Part shown: positions 42,864-50,837 of the stretch, piece by piece | Numbering within the stretch: the stretch's first letter is position 1 | How the letters are laid out: each line of letters opens with the position of its first letter | DNA from: Bacteroidetes bacterium HGW-Bacteroidetes-2 | GTDB taxonomy: Bacteria; Bacteroidota; Bacteroidia; Flavobacteriales; Flavobacteriaceae | Direction: 5' to 3' | DNA length: 53,137 nucleotides | NCBI GenBank assembly: GCA_002842575.1 | Contig: PHDJ01000018.1 | Span: 1 to 53,137 of the forward strand | Translations under genes and position numbers: made by a program | Notes under the pieces: generated by a model | The model's database searches: none | Told to the model about the DNA's origin: nothing | The model's input: only the letters and a program-made list of their open reading frames with translations

Positions 42864-44234
42864 CTATTCTTTGATAATTTTTTTAATGTTTCTATTTTTT
42901 TCATCAGTAAGTATTACAAAATAAACACCTCTTTTTAGGCTAGAAAGATTGATTTTAAGTGGGTTTTTTGGTAGATGCATCAAGGGGTTTCCTAAAACAT
43001 CAAGAACTGTAATTTGCATAAATGGAGCGTTACTATTTTTAATGTGTAAATCATTTTTTACGGGATTGGGATACAGAATAACCCTATTTAAATCATTATC
43101 AGGAATGCCTAATATATTGTTTTTATACCACACCACCTTATCATCATTTTGTGAGCAAGCAAGGACATCTACAACACCGTCCTGATCCATATCAGCAGCA
43201 AAAACAAATCTAGCACCTAAGTGTTCGTTACTAATTACCTGCTGTGGGCCAAAGCTGCCCAATCCATCTAAATTTTCATACCAAGCAATTTTCCCATCTA
43301 TGGCTGAGGCAGAAAGCACATCTAAATCGCCATCATTATCGATATCAGCAGCATAAACAGAACGAGCAAAATCTGTTTCTGTTGAAATGATTTTTTCCGG
43401 GCTAAAATTACCTAAACCATCTAGGTTTTCAAACCAAGAAATTCGATCACTACCTGGGTTAGCTCCCAAAATATCCATATCGCCATCGCCATCTAAATCA
43501 AAACCAACAATTTTGTTAAAATAAATTGGAGTTGGGTTTGTGTTTATAATAATTTTAGGGCCAAAAGAGCCTTGTCCGTCTAAATTTTCAAACCAAGTTA
43601 GGTTTATGGATCCGGATGAATTTGCGACTATATCTAAATCGCCATCGCCATCCATATCTAAAGCAATAACAGAACGACAATTAGCATTGGTTGAGGAAAT
43701 AATTTGCTGAGGACCAAAAGAGCCCAAACCATTCAAGTTTTCATGCCAAGCCACCTTGCTTTCTAAATCAATGGCAGTTACTATGTCTAAATCGCCATCG
43801 CCATCAAGGTCTGCCGCTACGGCTGAATTGACGTTAATGGCATTAGCCACTATTACTTGTTCGGGACCAAAAGTGCCATTGCCATCCAAGTTTTTATACC
43901 ATACCACGGTTTGAGTAAACGGAGAAACGCCTATAACATCCATATCGCCATCGCCATCAAGATCTGCCACATGCACCCAAGTGGCTTCTTCTAAAATGCC
44001 TATCAGTTGTAAAGTGCCAAAGGCACCTTGTCCATTAGTGCTTCTCACCCAAGCAATGTGGTTGCCAAATCTAGATGCAGTAACCACATCGAGGCGACCG
44101 TCGCCATCAATATCAGCAGCTACCACCACTTGTGGACCATCTGCCTCTAAAGTAATGATTTGCTGCGATCCAAATTGGCTAAAACAAGGAAGCACTATGA
44201 ATAAAAAAGCGATATATTTTATTTTGTATAACAT
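42864..44234 (-). CDS. FG-GAP/VCBS repeat protein with T9SS sorting domain
   Basis: A 456-residue secreted protein with a signal peptide (residues 1-19) and seven repeats. Each repeat carries a calcium-loop-like D-x-D-G-D-G-x-x-D element: ADIDGDGRLDV, ADLDGDGDMDV, ADLDGDGDLDI, LDMDGDGDLDI, FDLDGDGDMDI, ADIDNDGDLDV and ADMDQDGVVDV. These are separated by WYENLDGLGSFGPQ-type segments. Seven repeats suggest a seven-bladed beta-propeller. The C-terminus is a type A T9SS sorting domain (RVILYPNPVKNDLHI to NIKKIIKE). It is probably a surface or secreted binding protein. A metallopeptidase gene with a T9SS tail lies just upstream on the same strand, with a terminator between. Confidence 0.88.
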   Translation of the reverse strand: MLYKIKYIAFLFIVLPCFSQFGSQQIITLEADGPQVVVAADIDGDGRLDVVTASRFGNHIAWVRSTNGQGAFGTLQLIGILEEATWVHVADLDGDGDMDVIGVSPFTQTVVWYKNLDGNGTFGPEQVIVANAINVNSAVAADLDGDGDLDIVTAIDLESKVAWHENLNGLGSFGPQQIISSTNANCRSVIALDMDGDGDLDIVANSSGSINLTWFENLDGQGSFGPKIIINTNPTPIYFNKIVGFDLDGDGDMDILGANPGSDRISWFENLDGLGNFSPEKIISTETDFARSVYAADIDNDGDLDVLSASAIDGKIAWYENLDGLGSFGPQQVISNEHLGARFVFAADMDQDGVVDVLACSQNDDKVVWYKNNILGIPDNDLNRVILYPNPVKNDLHIKNSNAPFMQITVLDVLGNPLMHLPKNPLKINLSSLKRGVYFVILTDEKNRNIKKIIKE

Positions 44235-44235
44235 A

Positions 44236-44269
44236 TAAAAACCACACCTTCTATTTATGAAGGTGTGGT
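44236..44269 (-). terminator. Terminator of the metallopeptidase gene
   Basis: A perfect 11-bp stem, ACCACACCTTC (44241-44251) with GAAGGTGTGGT (44259-44269), followed on the minus strand by TTTTTATA. It begins 7 bases after the out-of-frame stop at 44277 and 145 bases after the in-frame stop at 44414, which supports 44277 as the original end of that gene. Confidence 0.85.
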
Positions 44270-44276
44270 AAGGGTT

Positions 44277-44426
44277 TTAATTATTGTCTTTTTGTATAAC
44301 TGTTTGATTAGTACTTCCGTCATTATAGGTTTTATTGATAACATAAAGACCTTGAGGAAGAGTATCTATAAAATTAGGGTTGTTAATAGTTAAAGAATCT
44401 TTTTGTGTTATGGTTACATTATTATT
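44277..44426 (-). pseudogene. Detached T9SS sorting tail of the metallopeptidase (out of frame)
   Basis: In the frame shifted by one base from the preceding gene, the sequence reads NNNVTITQKDSLTINN, then LPQGLYVINKTYNDG and a TAA at 44277. The LPQGLYVINKTYNDG pattern and the short strands fit the end of a T9SS C-terminal domain. Adding one base in the minus-strand T4 run (44430-44427) would restore a continuous protein. Either a real one-base deletion or a sequencing error explains this. Confidence 0.65.
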
Positions 44427-45733
44427 AAAACATTGTCTTCAAATTTGGTAACAGTGCCAGAATCGGCTGCTTTATTCCAATTGTCATAACATCTTCTGGT
44501 ATTTTGTCCGTAGGGTTCACATAAATCTAAATCGATTTGTATTGCAGTATGATTCGGGTGTGTAATGCTGCTGAAACTTGTATTATTCTTTGAGATGGTA
44601 AGAAGCGAATTATTGGTATAAGAAAATGAGACATCTTCATAAGGACTTGGTTCGGGGCAATTGCATTCACATTCCAAAAAGCGGTAATTAAATCCCGGCT
44701 GAAAAAGTGGGGGATTATATGGATTAGGTTCCGGACCGGAAACAAAGTATTCGCCTGCATAGGGTTCATAAAGTGATGCAATAGTTGTTAGTGTAGGGTC
44801 AAAATTACCTTGTACATCTGCAATCAAAGCTTCTCTGGCACGGATGCCTTGCCCTGTTGTTAAGTGAATTTGACTGCAAGGATAGGCATCGCCCATAGCG
44901 TTGTTTACATCTATGGGAAAAATTTGATAGAACTCACCAACGTTATCTTCTTCAAATCCAATATAGGAGCAAGTAGTTAAATCGACAAAAGGGTAACAAG
45001 CGCAACTATTATCTCTAAATCCAGAATTGGCTGCGGTATCTACTACTGCATCACCGGCTGTATCGGCGTTGAAGTTAGGGTCATTGATGTCACGAGTTGC
45101 ATGTTCAGTTGAAGAGCGAGTATGCTTAACAGTAAGGTTATGTGCAATTTCATGGACAAGGGTTACTTTACTAATACCACCAGAGTTTACACCACAATGA
45201 GTGCTTCCTGAGAGATTTGGAGCGATACCACCACCAAAACCGGCCCAGCCAAATAAATAAACATTAAAAGCATCTGGTTTTCGAAAGCCTTCATTTGTAG
45301 CCCAAGTGACCATGTTAAAATAATCAATAACACCTTCTAAAACATAATATCCATTAGAGTCATTTGGTAACGTGGGGCTGTCAATTTCTTCAAAACCTCT
45401 GTATTTAAAATAGATACCAAATTCGTTATACAAAATATTCAAATTAGCCACACCACGAAGTACATCATTGGCTCTATTAGGAAAATCATTTTGACCATTA
45501 GGTCTATTTATACCCCAAAAGTAGATGTTTAAAACTATAGGATCGCAGGGATTTAAAGAGGTAAAATCAACACCCCCACTATAAACACCCATTGGATCTG
45601 GATCGGCACTATCCGTTGTTGCGCAAGTAAAGTCGTCAGTTTGGGCATCCATAGTGGAAATAATTAAAATAAACACAGCTAAAGATAGAAAAATTCTATT
45701 CAAACGAGAACTGATTTTAAATTTTGTTTTCAT
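44414..45733 (-). CDS. Secreted zinc metallopeptidase, M43-like, truncated by frameshift
   Basis: A 439-residue secreted protein with a signal peptide (about residues 1-30, before QTDDFTC). The zinc motif HEIAHNLTVKH is at 194-204 (His194, Glu195, His198, His204), an HExxHxxxxxH pattern as in M43-type metzincins. Thr replaces the usual Gly at 201. A later NAMGDAYPCSQIHLTTGQG looks like the Met-turn region. The frame ends after EDNVLIIM without a sorting domain. The next 150 bases encode one in another frame, so the intact gene probably ran to 44277. Without the tail the product would stay in the periplasm. Confidence 0.78.
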   Translation of the reverse strand: MKTKFKISSRLNRIFLSLAVFILIISTMDAQTDDFTCATTDSADPDPMGVYSGGVDFTSLNPCDPIVLNIYFWGINRPNGQNDFPNRANDVLRGVANLNILYNEFGIYFKYRGFEEIDSPTLPNDSNGYYVLEGVIDYFNMVTWATNEGFRKPDAFNVYLFGWAGFGGGIAPNLSGSTHCGVNSGGISKVTLVHEIAHNLTVKHTRSSTEHATRDINDPNFNADTAGDAVVDTAANSGFRDNSCACYPFVDLTTCSYIGFEEDNVGEFYQIFPIDVNNAMGDAYPCSQIHLTTGQGIRAREALIADVQGNFDPTLTTIASLYEPYAGEYFVSGPEPNPYNPPLFQPGFNYRFLECECNCPEPSPYEDVSFSYTNNSLLTISKNNTSFSSITHPNHTAIQIDLDLCEPYGQNTRRCYDNWNKAADSGTVTKFEDNVLIIM

Positions 45734-45839
45734 AATCTTTTGTTTTAAGGTTGGTTACATATTACTAATGTAATAAAAAAAATATAAATAGCGCATATAT
45801 GCGTTGTGTTATTTTAATTGTTATTCCAAGTTTTGCCCT

Positions 45840-46091
45840 GTGAGTAAAAACAGGAATGACATCATTTTAAAAAATTTTGGAGCACATTTAAAAAAAATGA
45901 GGATTCAAAAAAAATTAACGCAGGAAACTTTAGCTTTTGATGCAAACATTCCCATTTCTCAGGTTGGAAGAATAGAAAGAGGAGAGATTAACCCTACTTT
46001 AAGTACCCTTTATACGCTTTCCGTTGCTCTACATATCACAATTTTACAACTTATGGATTTTGGTGTTTTTAACCCAAACGCTCAGAAATGA
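45840..46091 (+). CDS. XRE-family helix-turn-helix regulator
   Basis: A small protein (83 residues from GTG 45840) made up almost wholly of one HTH_3 domain: FGAHLKKMRIQKKLTQETLAF, then ISQVGRIERGEINPTLSTL, then ALHITILQLMDF. The start is not certain. GTG at 45840 gives (M)SKNRNDIILKNFG, a usual N-terminus for flavobacterial XRE regulators, whereas an upstream TTG would add a cysteine-rich leader of no family resemblance. The target is unknown; it is divergent from the metallopeptidase, 106 bases away. Confidence 0.8.
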   Translation: MSKNRNDIILKNFGAHLKKMRIQKKLTQETLAFDANIPISQVGRIERGEINPTLSTLYTLSVALHITILQLMDFGVFNPNAQK

Positions 46092-46171
46092 AACCTAAAT
46101 TTCCACTAAAATACGAACAATTCTTTCTTTTAGAACCCCTGCTTTTTTATTCTAAAATTTCTATGTAGAGG

Positions 46172-46203
46172 TTTCAAGCAACTCTAAAATAAGCGTATCT
46201 TTG
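46172..46203 (+). promoter_or_regulatory. Promoter of the PhnA-like gene
   Basis: TTTC (46172-46175), a 20-base spacer and TATCTTTG (46196-46203), 21 bases before ATG 46225. The -33 element has one mismatch. Confidence 0.6.
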
Positions 46204-46224
46204 CCGAATAGTAAAATTTCAAAA

Positions 46225-46803
46225 ATGAGCATAGAAAAAGACCTCCATCAAAGAAGCAATTCCACTTGTGAACTAAGCGGAGCAACAGAACATTTAGTGG
46301 TTTATGAAGTGCCTAACTCACCGGTTAAAGGAGTAGATGCATGCATTTTAATAACAGAAACCTGTAAAAGCCAAATTGAAAACCCCGAAACCATGGACCC
46401 CAACCATTGGCGTTGTTTGAACGACAGTATGTGGAGCACAGTGCCCGCAGTACAAGTTATGACTTGGCGCATATTAAACCGTTTAAAAAACGAAGGCTGG
46501 CCACAGGATTTACTGGATATGCTTTATTTAGACGAAGATACTTTGGCTTGGGCATCCGCTTCCGGCGAAGGTCTAGAGGAAAGCGATGTAATAAGGCATG
46601 TAGATAGTAATGGCGTTGTTTTAGAAGCTGGAGATACCGTAGTTTTGATAAAAGAACTGGATGTAAAAGGCTCAACAATTACTGCAAAACGGGGTACTGC
46701 CGTTCGACGAATTTCTTTAGTTCACGACAATGCAGAACAAATTGAAGGCAAAGTAGATGGACAAACCATCGTTATTTTAACCAAGTTTGTGAAGAAGGCA
46801 TAA
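46225..46803 (+). CDS. PhnA-domain protein
   Basis: A protein of about 192 residues. The N-terminal part (RSNSTCELSGATEHLVVYEV) is a reduced zinc-ribbon-like segment as in PhnA proteins. The C-terminal ~70 residues (VDSNGVVLEAGDTVVLIKEL, then TITAKRGTAVRRISL) are the conserved PhnA domain, an SH3-like barrel. Despite the name, a role in phosphonate use is unproven and no phn genes are near. ATG 46225 is chosen over TTG 46201 because the -7 box overlaps that TTG. Confidence 0.83.
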   Translation: MSIEKDLHQRSNSTCELSGATEHLVVYEVPNSPVKGVDACILITETCKSQIENPETMDPNHWRCLNDSMWSTVPAVQVMTWRILNRLKNEGWPQDLLDMLYLDEDTLAWASASGEGLEESDVIRHVDSNGVVLEAGDTVVLIKELDVKGSTITAKRGTAVRRISLVHDNAEQIEGKVDGQTIVILTKFVKKA

Positions 46804-46836
46804 TAGACGCAAGATTTTAGACTTGAGATATAAGAT

Positions 46837-46866
46837 AAAAAATCCCACTATAAGCGGGATTTTTTT
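46837..46866. terminator. Bidirectional terminator between the PhnA-like and dipeptidase genes
   Basis: AAAAAATCCC (46837-46846) pairs with GGGATTTTTT (46856-46865) around a 9-base loop. T-runs are present on both strands. Confidence 0.85.
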
Positions 46867-46882
46867 ATTTAGTCTGTTGTAA

Positions 46883-48271
46883 TTACTTACTCATCTCCGT
46901 AAAATAATGATAAAACTGTGGGATGGTTTCAATGCCTTTTAAGTAATTCCATATACCAAAATGCTCATTAGGAGAGTGGATAGCATCACTGTCTAAACCA
47001 AAGCCCATTAAAATGCTTTTACTTTGGAGTTCTTTCTCAAAAAGAGCAACAATCGGGATGCTTCCGCCGCTTCGTTGTGGGATTGGGGTTTTGCCAAAAG
47101 TTGCTTCATAAGCCTTTTCAGCGGCCCGGTATTCCATACTGTTTATTGGTGTTACATAAGCCGTGCCTCCATGATGTGGGGTTACTTTTACAGTAACACC
47201 TTTTGGTGCTAAAGATTCAAAGTGTTTGGTAAACAATTCGGTGATTTCTTTCCAATTTTGATCAGGTACAAGTCGCATGCTTATTTTAGCGAATGCTTTA
47301 GTGGCAATTACCGTTTTTGCGCCTTCACCAGTATAGCCTCCCCAAATGCCATTGACATCTAATGTAGGCCGAATGGAGTTTCTTTCATTGGTGGTATAGC
47401 CCTTTTCGCCATAAACTGCTTCAATATTTAATGCTTTTTTATAGTTGTCTAGATGAAAAGGTGCTTCTGCCATTTTTGTTCTTTCCGCTTTAGAAAGTTC
47501 TACTACGTTATCGTAAAAACCAGGTATGGTAATATGGTTATTTTCGTCGTGTAAAGCGGCAATCATTTTTGCCAACACGTTAATTGGGTTTGCCACAGCA
47601 CCTCCGTACAATCCGGAATGCAAATCGCGGTTTGACCCGGTAACTTCTACTTCCACATAACTCAAACCGCGTAAACCTGTGGTGATAGATGGTACATCGG
47701 GTGCAATCATTCCTGTGTCGCTTATCAGTATGACATCATTTGCAAGTTTTTCTCGGTTGCGCTCTAAAAACCACCCCAAACTTGCGCTGCCCACTTCCTC
47801 TTCGCCTTCAATCATAAACTTAACGTTGCAAGGCAGTTGGTTGGTTTTGGTCATATATTCCATTGCTTTCACGTGCATATACATTTGCCCTTTATCATCA
47901 CAAGAGCCACGGGCAAAAATTGCCCCTTGTGGATGAATTTCGGTTTTTTTAATTACGGGTTCAAATGGCGGGCTGTTCCATAAATCTAATGGATCTGGTG
48001 GTTGTACATCATAGTGGCCATAGACTAAAATGGTTGGAAGATTTTTATCGATAATTTTTTCACCATAGACGATAGGAAATCCAGGAGTTTCACATATTTC
48101 TATGTGAGCGCAACCTGCGTCTTGCAGTCTTTTTTTTACCAATTCAGAAGCGGCAATAACATCCTTTTTGTAAGCCGGATCAGCGCTGATGGATGGAATT
48201 TTTAGTAAATCGATGAGTTCGTTTAGAAAACGGTCTTTGTTTTCTTCAATGTAAGATTTTGCTGAATTCAT
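46883..48271 (-). CDS. M20-family dipeptidase
   Basis: A 462-residue metallopeptidase of the M20 family (dipeptidase/carnosinase-like). The two-zinc ligands lie in VYGHYDVQPP (His, Asp), ARGSCDDKGQMYMHV (bridging Asp), EGEEEVGSASL (catalytic and ligand Glu) and near the C-terminus GFGLDSDAIHSPNEHFG (His). A lid/dimerisation domain occupies about 190-350. No signal peptide is seen, so it is cytosolic and acts on peptides taken up by the cell. It is transcribed alone and ends at a bidirectional terminator. Confidence 0.93.
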   Translation of the reverse strand: MNSAKSYIEENKDRFLNELIDLLKIPSISADPAYKKDVIAASELVKKRLQDAGCAHIEICETPGFPIVYGEKIIDKNLPTILVYGHYDVQPPDPLDLWNSPPFEPVIKKTEIHPQGAIFARGSCDDKGQMYMHVKAMEYMTKTNQLPCNVKFMIEGEEEVGSASLGWFLERNREKLANDVILISDTGMIAPDVPSITTGLRGLSYVEVEVTGSNRDLHSGLYGGAVANPINVLAKMIAALHDENNHITIPGFYDNVVELSKAERTKMAEAPFHLDNYKKALNIEAVYGEKGYTTNERNSIRPTLDVNGIWGGYTGEGAKTVIATKAFAKISMRLVPDQNWKEITELFTKHFESLAPKGVTVKVTPHHGGTAYVTPINSMEYRAAEKAYEATFGKTPIPQRSGGSIPIVALFEKELQSKSILMGFGLDSDAIHSPNEHFGIWNYLKGIETIPQFYHYFTEMSK

Positions 48272-48330
48272 ATTAAAATTTTAAGGAATGGTAAATCTAC
48301 GAAAATCTACTATTTTTATAAAGGAAGTTG

Positions 48331-48360
48331 TTTGTTTATTCTAATCTTTGCTTATATTTG
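48331..48360 (+). promoter_or_regulatory. Promoter upstream of the tRNA-Leu locus
   Basis: TTTG (48331-48334), an 18-base spacer and TATATTTG (48353-48360). The truncated tRNA begins 24 bases downstream, the same distance as in the tRNA-Asp gene; the intact tRNA is 97 bases downstream. Confidence 0.75.
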
Positions 48361-48383
48361 CACCCACCAAAACAAAATTTCAA

Positions 48384-48422
48384 GCGGGCGTGATGGAATT
48401 GGTAGACATGCCAGACTTAGGA
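48384..48422 (+). pseudogene. Truncated tRNA-Leu (5' part only)
   Basis: The first 39 bases match the start of the intact tRNA-Leu at 48457 except for one base in the anticodon stem (C for T). The match stops just after the anticodon loop, and the 3' half is missing. It sits at the normal distance from the promoter. The intact copy starts 73 bases later. Confidence 0.88.
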
Positions 48423-48456
48423 CATAGCGAAATAAAGATTGTTAAAATATTAAAAT

Positions 48457-48538
48457 GCGGGCGTGATGGAATTGGTAGACATGTCAGACTTAGGATCTGA
48501 TGCCGCGAGGTGTGGGAGTTCGAGTCTCCCCGCCCGTA
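48457..48538 (+). tRNA. tRNA-Leu (TAG)
   Basis: The acceptor stem GCGGGCG pairs with CGCCCGT (48531-48537), one G-U pair at the end. The anticodon arm TCAGA-CTTAGGA-TCTGA gives anticodon TAG (48491-48493). There is a variable arm as in class II tRNAs, and a T arm with GTTCGAGTC. CCA is not encoded. Confidence 0.95.
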
Positions 48539-48539
48539 C

Positions 48540-48569
48540 AAAAGCCGAAGATTTTTCTTCGGCTTTTTT
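48540..48569 (+). terminator. Terminator of tRNA-Leu
   Basis: GCCGAAGA (48544-48551) pairs with TCTTCGGC (48556-48563), extended by A-T pairs and followed by T6. Confidence 0.9.
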
Positions 48570-48597
48570 CATTAAAAAAATTGGCGAATAAAATGTC

Positions 48598-48619
48598 AGG
48601 TACAACATAGGTACAACAT
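48598..48619 (+). repeat. Tandem 11-bp repeat next to tRNA-Leu
   Basis: AGGTACAACAT occurs twice in a row (48598-48608, 48609-48619), 60 bases after the tRNA. This is a position typical for recombinase arm sites, but the function is unproven. Confidence 0.6.
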
Positions 48620-48921
48620 TTTGCTATTTTGAAGACAACATTCCTATTGATATTAAATCATTTCATTTCTCATTTATCTTTATGAATTACCAGTTAGGAT
48701 AATAAATTCTGCCAAATTACAACCCTTTTTTCTTCGGAAGGGGGAGTTTATTATCATACAATATAACCGCAATTTAAACTCGTAAAATACTTCCATCAAA
48801 AGACTACGGCATAAAGCCAACACTCTTGCCCCTGCTTATTTATTCCGTTTCCTTTTGAGCCAAGATTTTATCTTCCGTTTGGTTCCTGCTTAAATATTGT
48901 TTAATCTAAAATTTATTTATT
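48620..48921. other. Non-coding leader before parB
   Basis: About 300 bases without a convincing gene. It contains a short GC hairpin near 48730-48745 (CTTCGGAAG) and a repeated octamer CCTGCTTA in the last 100 bases, each next to CCGTTT. No consensus -7 box was found close to the parB start. Confidence 0.5.
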
Positions 48922-50718
48922 ATGACAACAAAAGCAGTTAAAACCAGAAAGAACGGTAAAGCAATTGCGACCGTTAAAAAAGAAGACAAAGAAAAATTGA
49001 CACAGAAGGGCATCGAGCTTAAAGTTCAAAATCTGGATATTGGGAAGATTATTCCCGACCCGATGCAACCCAGAAAGACTTTCAACGAGACTTCATTGAA
49101 AGAGATTTCAGAAAGCATCAAGAAACACGGAGTACTGCAACCGATTACGGTAAGAAAGTCCGGAAGTGATTATGTAATCGTTATGGGCGAACGTCGCTAT
49201 CGTGCCAGTAAATTGGCAAGTAGGAAGACTATACCTTGCATTATTAGGGAATATAATAATAACGATGTTTTGGAAATTCAGATTATCGAAAATTTGCAAC
49301 GACAGGATGTAGAGCCTACTGAAGAGGCAGATTCAATTGCTTATCTCTGTAAAAAATATTCGGCTACGGAAATTGCAAAACGACTCGGCAGAAATACCAA
49401 TTTTATAAGACAACGTATAAAATTAGCTGGACTTATCGAAGGTTTCAAACAATTCGTTCGTAAAGGAGAAATGACGATTTCGTTAGGTGTAGGTGTCGCA
49501 CTTTTCGAACCAGAAGAGCAGCAGATGATGCTGGAAACAATGGGGGAAGATTTTAATGCCCATCAAATCAATAGGATGATTAAAGACCAGACCTATGATT
49601 TAGAGAAAGCACCTTTTGATGTACAAGACAAAAAATTGATACTGAAAGCTGGAGCTTGCAGCGAATGTCCTTTCAATGCCGTAAATCAGGGCAATCTGTT
49701 TGGGGATGGAAAAATGGTCTGTACAAAATCAGCTTGTTATGAGACCAAGAAAAGTAAATCTTTCTTGAACCTGATTAAAAAGTCGAAAAAGGAGAATATT
49801 TTACTGATTCCTGAAATACAAAAGTATTGGGCAGATGACGAAAATAATCAGCTTATCATTTCCCAATTGGAAAAAAATGGATTGAAGGTCTATATAATGG
49901 ACGATGTTGAAATTATTGAAAAACCAATTGAGCCTACTTTAGAAGCCATCAAAGTAGAATATCGTCATTATGACTATACGGAAGATGAACAGGATGAAGT
50001 ACTAAAACAGTCTATTGAAACCTATACTTTAGAATTGGAAAAATACAGTTCAGCTAAAGAAAATGGATTTGTCAATGGCATCGTATTCCATCCGGAATCC
50101 TATAGACACAAAGAAGTGTTCATCAAAATTGTCGAAAAGCCTGAAAATGAAAGGGAAGTACGTTCAGTTCCATTATCCAACAGAAAAATGGACGATTGTA
50201 CCCCAGATGAACAAATCATCAAAATCAATGAAAGGGAAATTCGCAAGAAGCAAATCGAGAACAACAAGCAATTTGAAGAAGTTGTCGAAATGATTGGAGA
50301 GACCAAGTATATCGAAACAAAGAAAACGCTTTCGGCAGATGAAATGGTGGCTTTCTCAATTTCGCTCTACGAAAACAATGTGAATTATATGAGCCAACAA
50401 AAGTACTTTTCGGGATTATTGGGCGATACTTCTAAAATGACCAGAATTGAAATTGTTGAAAGTTTCAAAAAGAATTTCAAAAAGGAAATTTTTTACAAGT
50501 TGATCAGGTACATACTCATAAAACAAGTTCATTTTGGGGAAAGTAACCATACAAATAGCTTGACTAATATTTCTTTTTACAACGCAATGCAGGGTTATTA
50601 TAAAACCAAAATTGCAGACGTCGAAAAGGAATATACCGAAAACAGAGATAAACGTGAAAACCGTTTGAAAGAGCGAATAGAAAATCTTGAAAAAGAAATT
50701 CAGGAATTGAAAGATTAG
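48922..50718 (+). CDS. ParB/RepB/Spo0J-family partition-like protein (orphan, plasmid type)
   Basis: A 598-residue protein. Residues about 35-125 form the ParB N-terminal domain with the CTP-binding motifs GERRYRA and ENLQRQDVEPTEEA. A helix-turn-helix region follows (SATEIAKRLGRNTNFIRQRI), then a cysteine cluster (CSECPF and MVCTKSACYETK) that may bind zinc. A long lysine/glutamate-rich C-terminal part ends in a coiled coil (RLKERIENLEKEIQELKD). It is about twice the length of chromosomal ParB and has no parA neighbour. As I recall, ParB proteins of this form occur on Bacteroidota plasmids and conjugative elements, where they may act in maintenance or regulation. Confidence 0.88.
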   Translation: MTTKAVKTRKNGKAIATVKKEDKEKLTQKGIELKVQNLDIGKIIPDPMQPRKTFNETSLKEISESIKKHGVLQPITVRKSGSDYVIVMGERRYRASKLASRKTIPCIIREYNNNDVLEIQIIENLQRQDVEPTEEADSIAYLCKKYSATEIAKRLGRNTNFIRQRIKLAGLIEGFKQFVRKGEMTISLGVGVALFEPEEQQMMLETMGEDFNAHQINRMIKDQTYDLEKAPFDVQDKKLILKAGACSECPFNAVNQGNLFGDGKMVCTKSACYETKKSKSFLNLIKKSKKENILLIPEIQKYWADDENNQLIISQLEKNGLKVYIMDDVEIIEKPIEPTLEAIKVEYRHYDYTEDEQDEVLKQSIETYTLELEKYSSAKENGFVNGIVFHPESYRHKEVFIKIVEKPENEREVRSVPLSNRKMDDCTPDEQIIKINEREIRKKQIENNKQFEEVVEMIGETKYIETKKTLSADEMVAFSISLYENNVNYMSQQKYFSGLLGDTSKMTRIEIVESFKKNFKKEIFYKLIRYILIKQVHFGESNHTNSLTNISFYNAMQGYYKTKIADVEKEYTENRDKRENRLKERIENLEKEIQELKD

Positions 50719-50729
50719 CTTTCGTTGTC

Positions 50730-50768
50730 AGAAGAGGGGTCAGCATTCGTGTTGGCTCTTCTTTTTTT
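50730..50768 (+). terminator. Terminator of parB
   Basis: AGAAGAG (50730-50736) pairs with CTCTTCT (50756-50762) and a T-run follows. Confidence 0.75.
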
Positions 50769-50784
50769 ATTCTAATATCTATAT

Positions 50785-50835
50785 TTTGTCGCTTATTAAT
50801 GTCATAATTACTATATTTGTTGTAAATAAGCGACA
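50785..50835 (+). promoter_or_regulatory. hip operon promoter and operator
   Basis: TTTG (50785-50788) and TATATTTG (50812-50819) form a promoter with a long 23-base spacer. TGTCGCTTATT (50787-50797) and its exact reverse complement AATAAGCGACA (50825-50835) flank the -7 box: the left arm overlaps the -33 element and the right arm ends 2 bases before the ATG. This is a natural autorepression site for HipB. Confidence 0.75.
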
Positions 50836-50837
50836 TT

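Noticed and set aside
46128-46157. Terminator after the XRE regulator gene
   Set aside because: The inverted repeat TTTTAGAA/TTCTAAAA is weak, AT-rich and lacks a following T-run.
48384-48422. A second functional tRNA-Leu
   Set aside because: The 3' half, including half the anticodon stem, the T arm and the acceptor strand, is absent.
48598-48619. CRISPR array start
   Set aside because: Only two adjacent 11-base units without spacers; no cas genes anywhere in the window.
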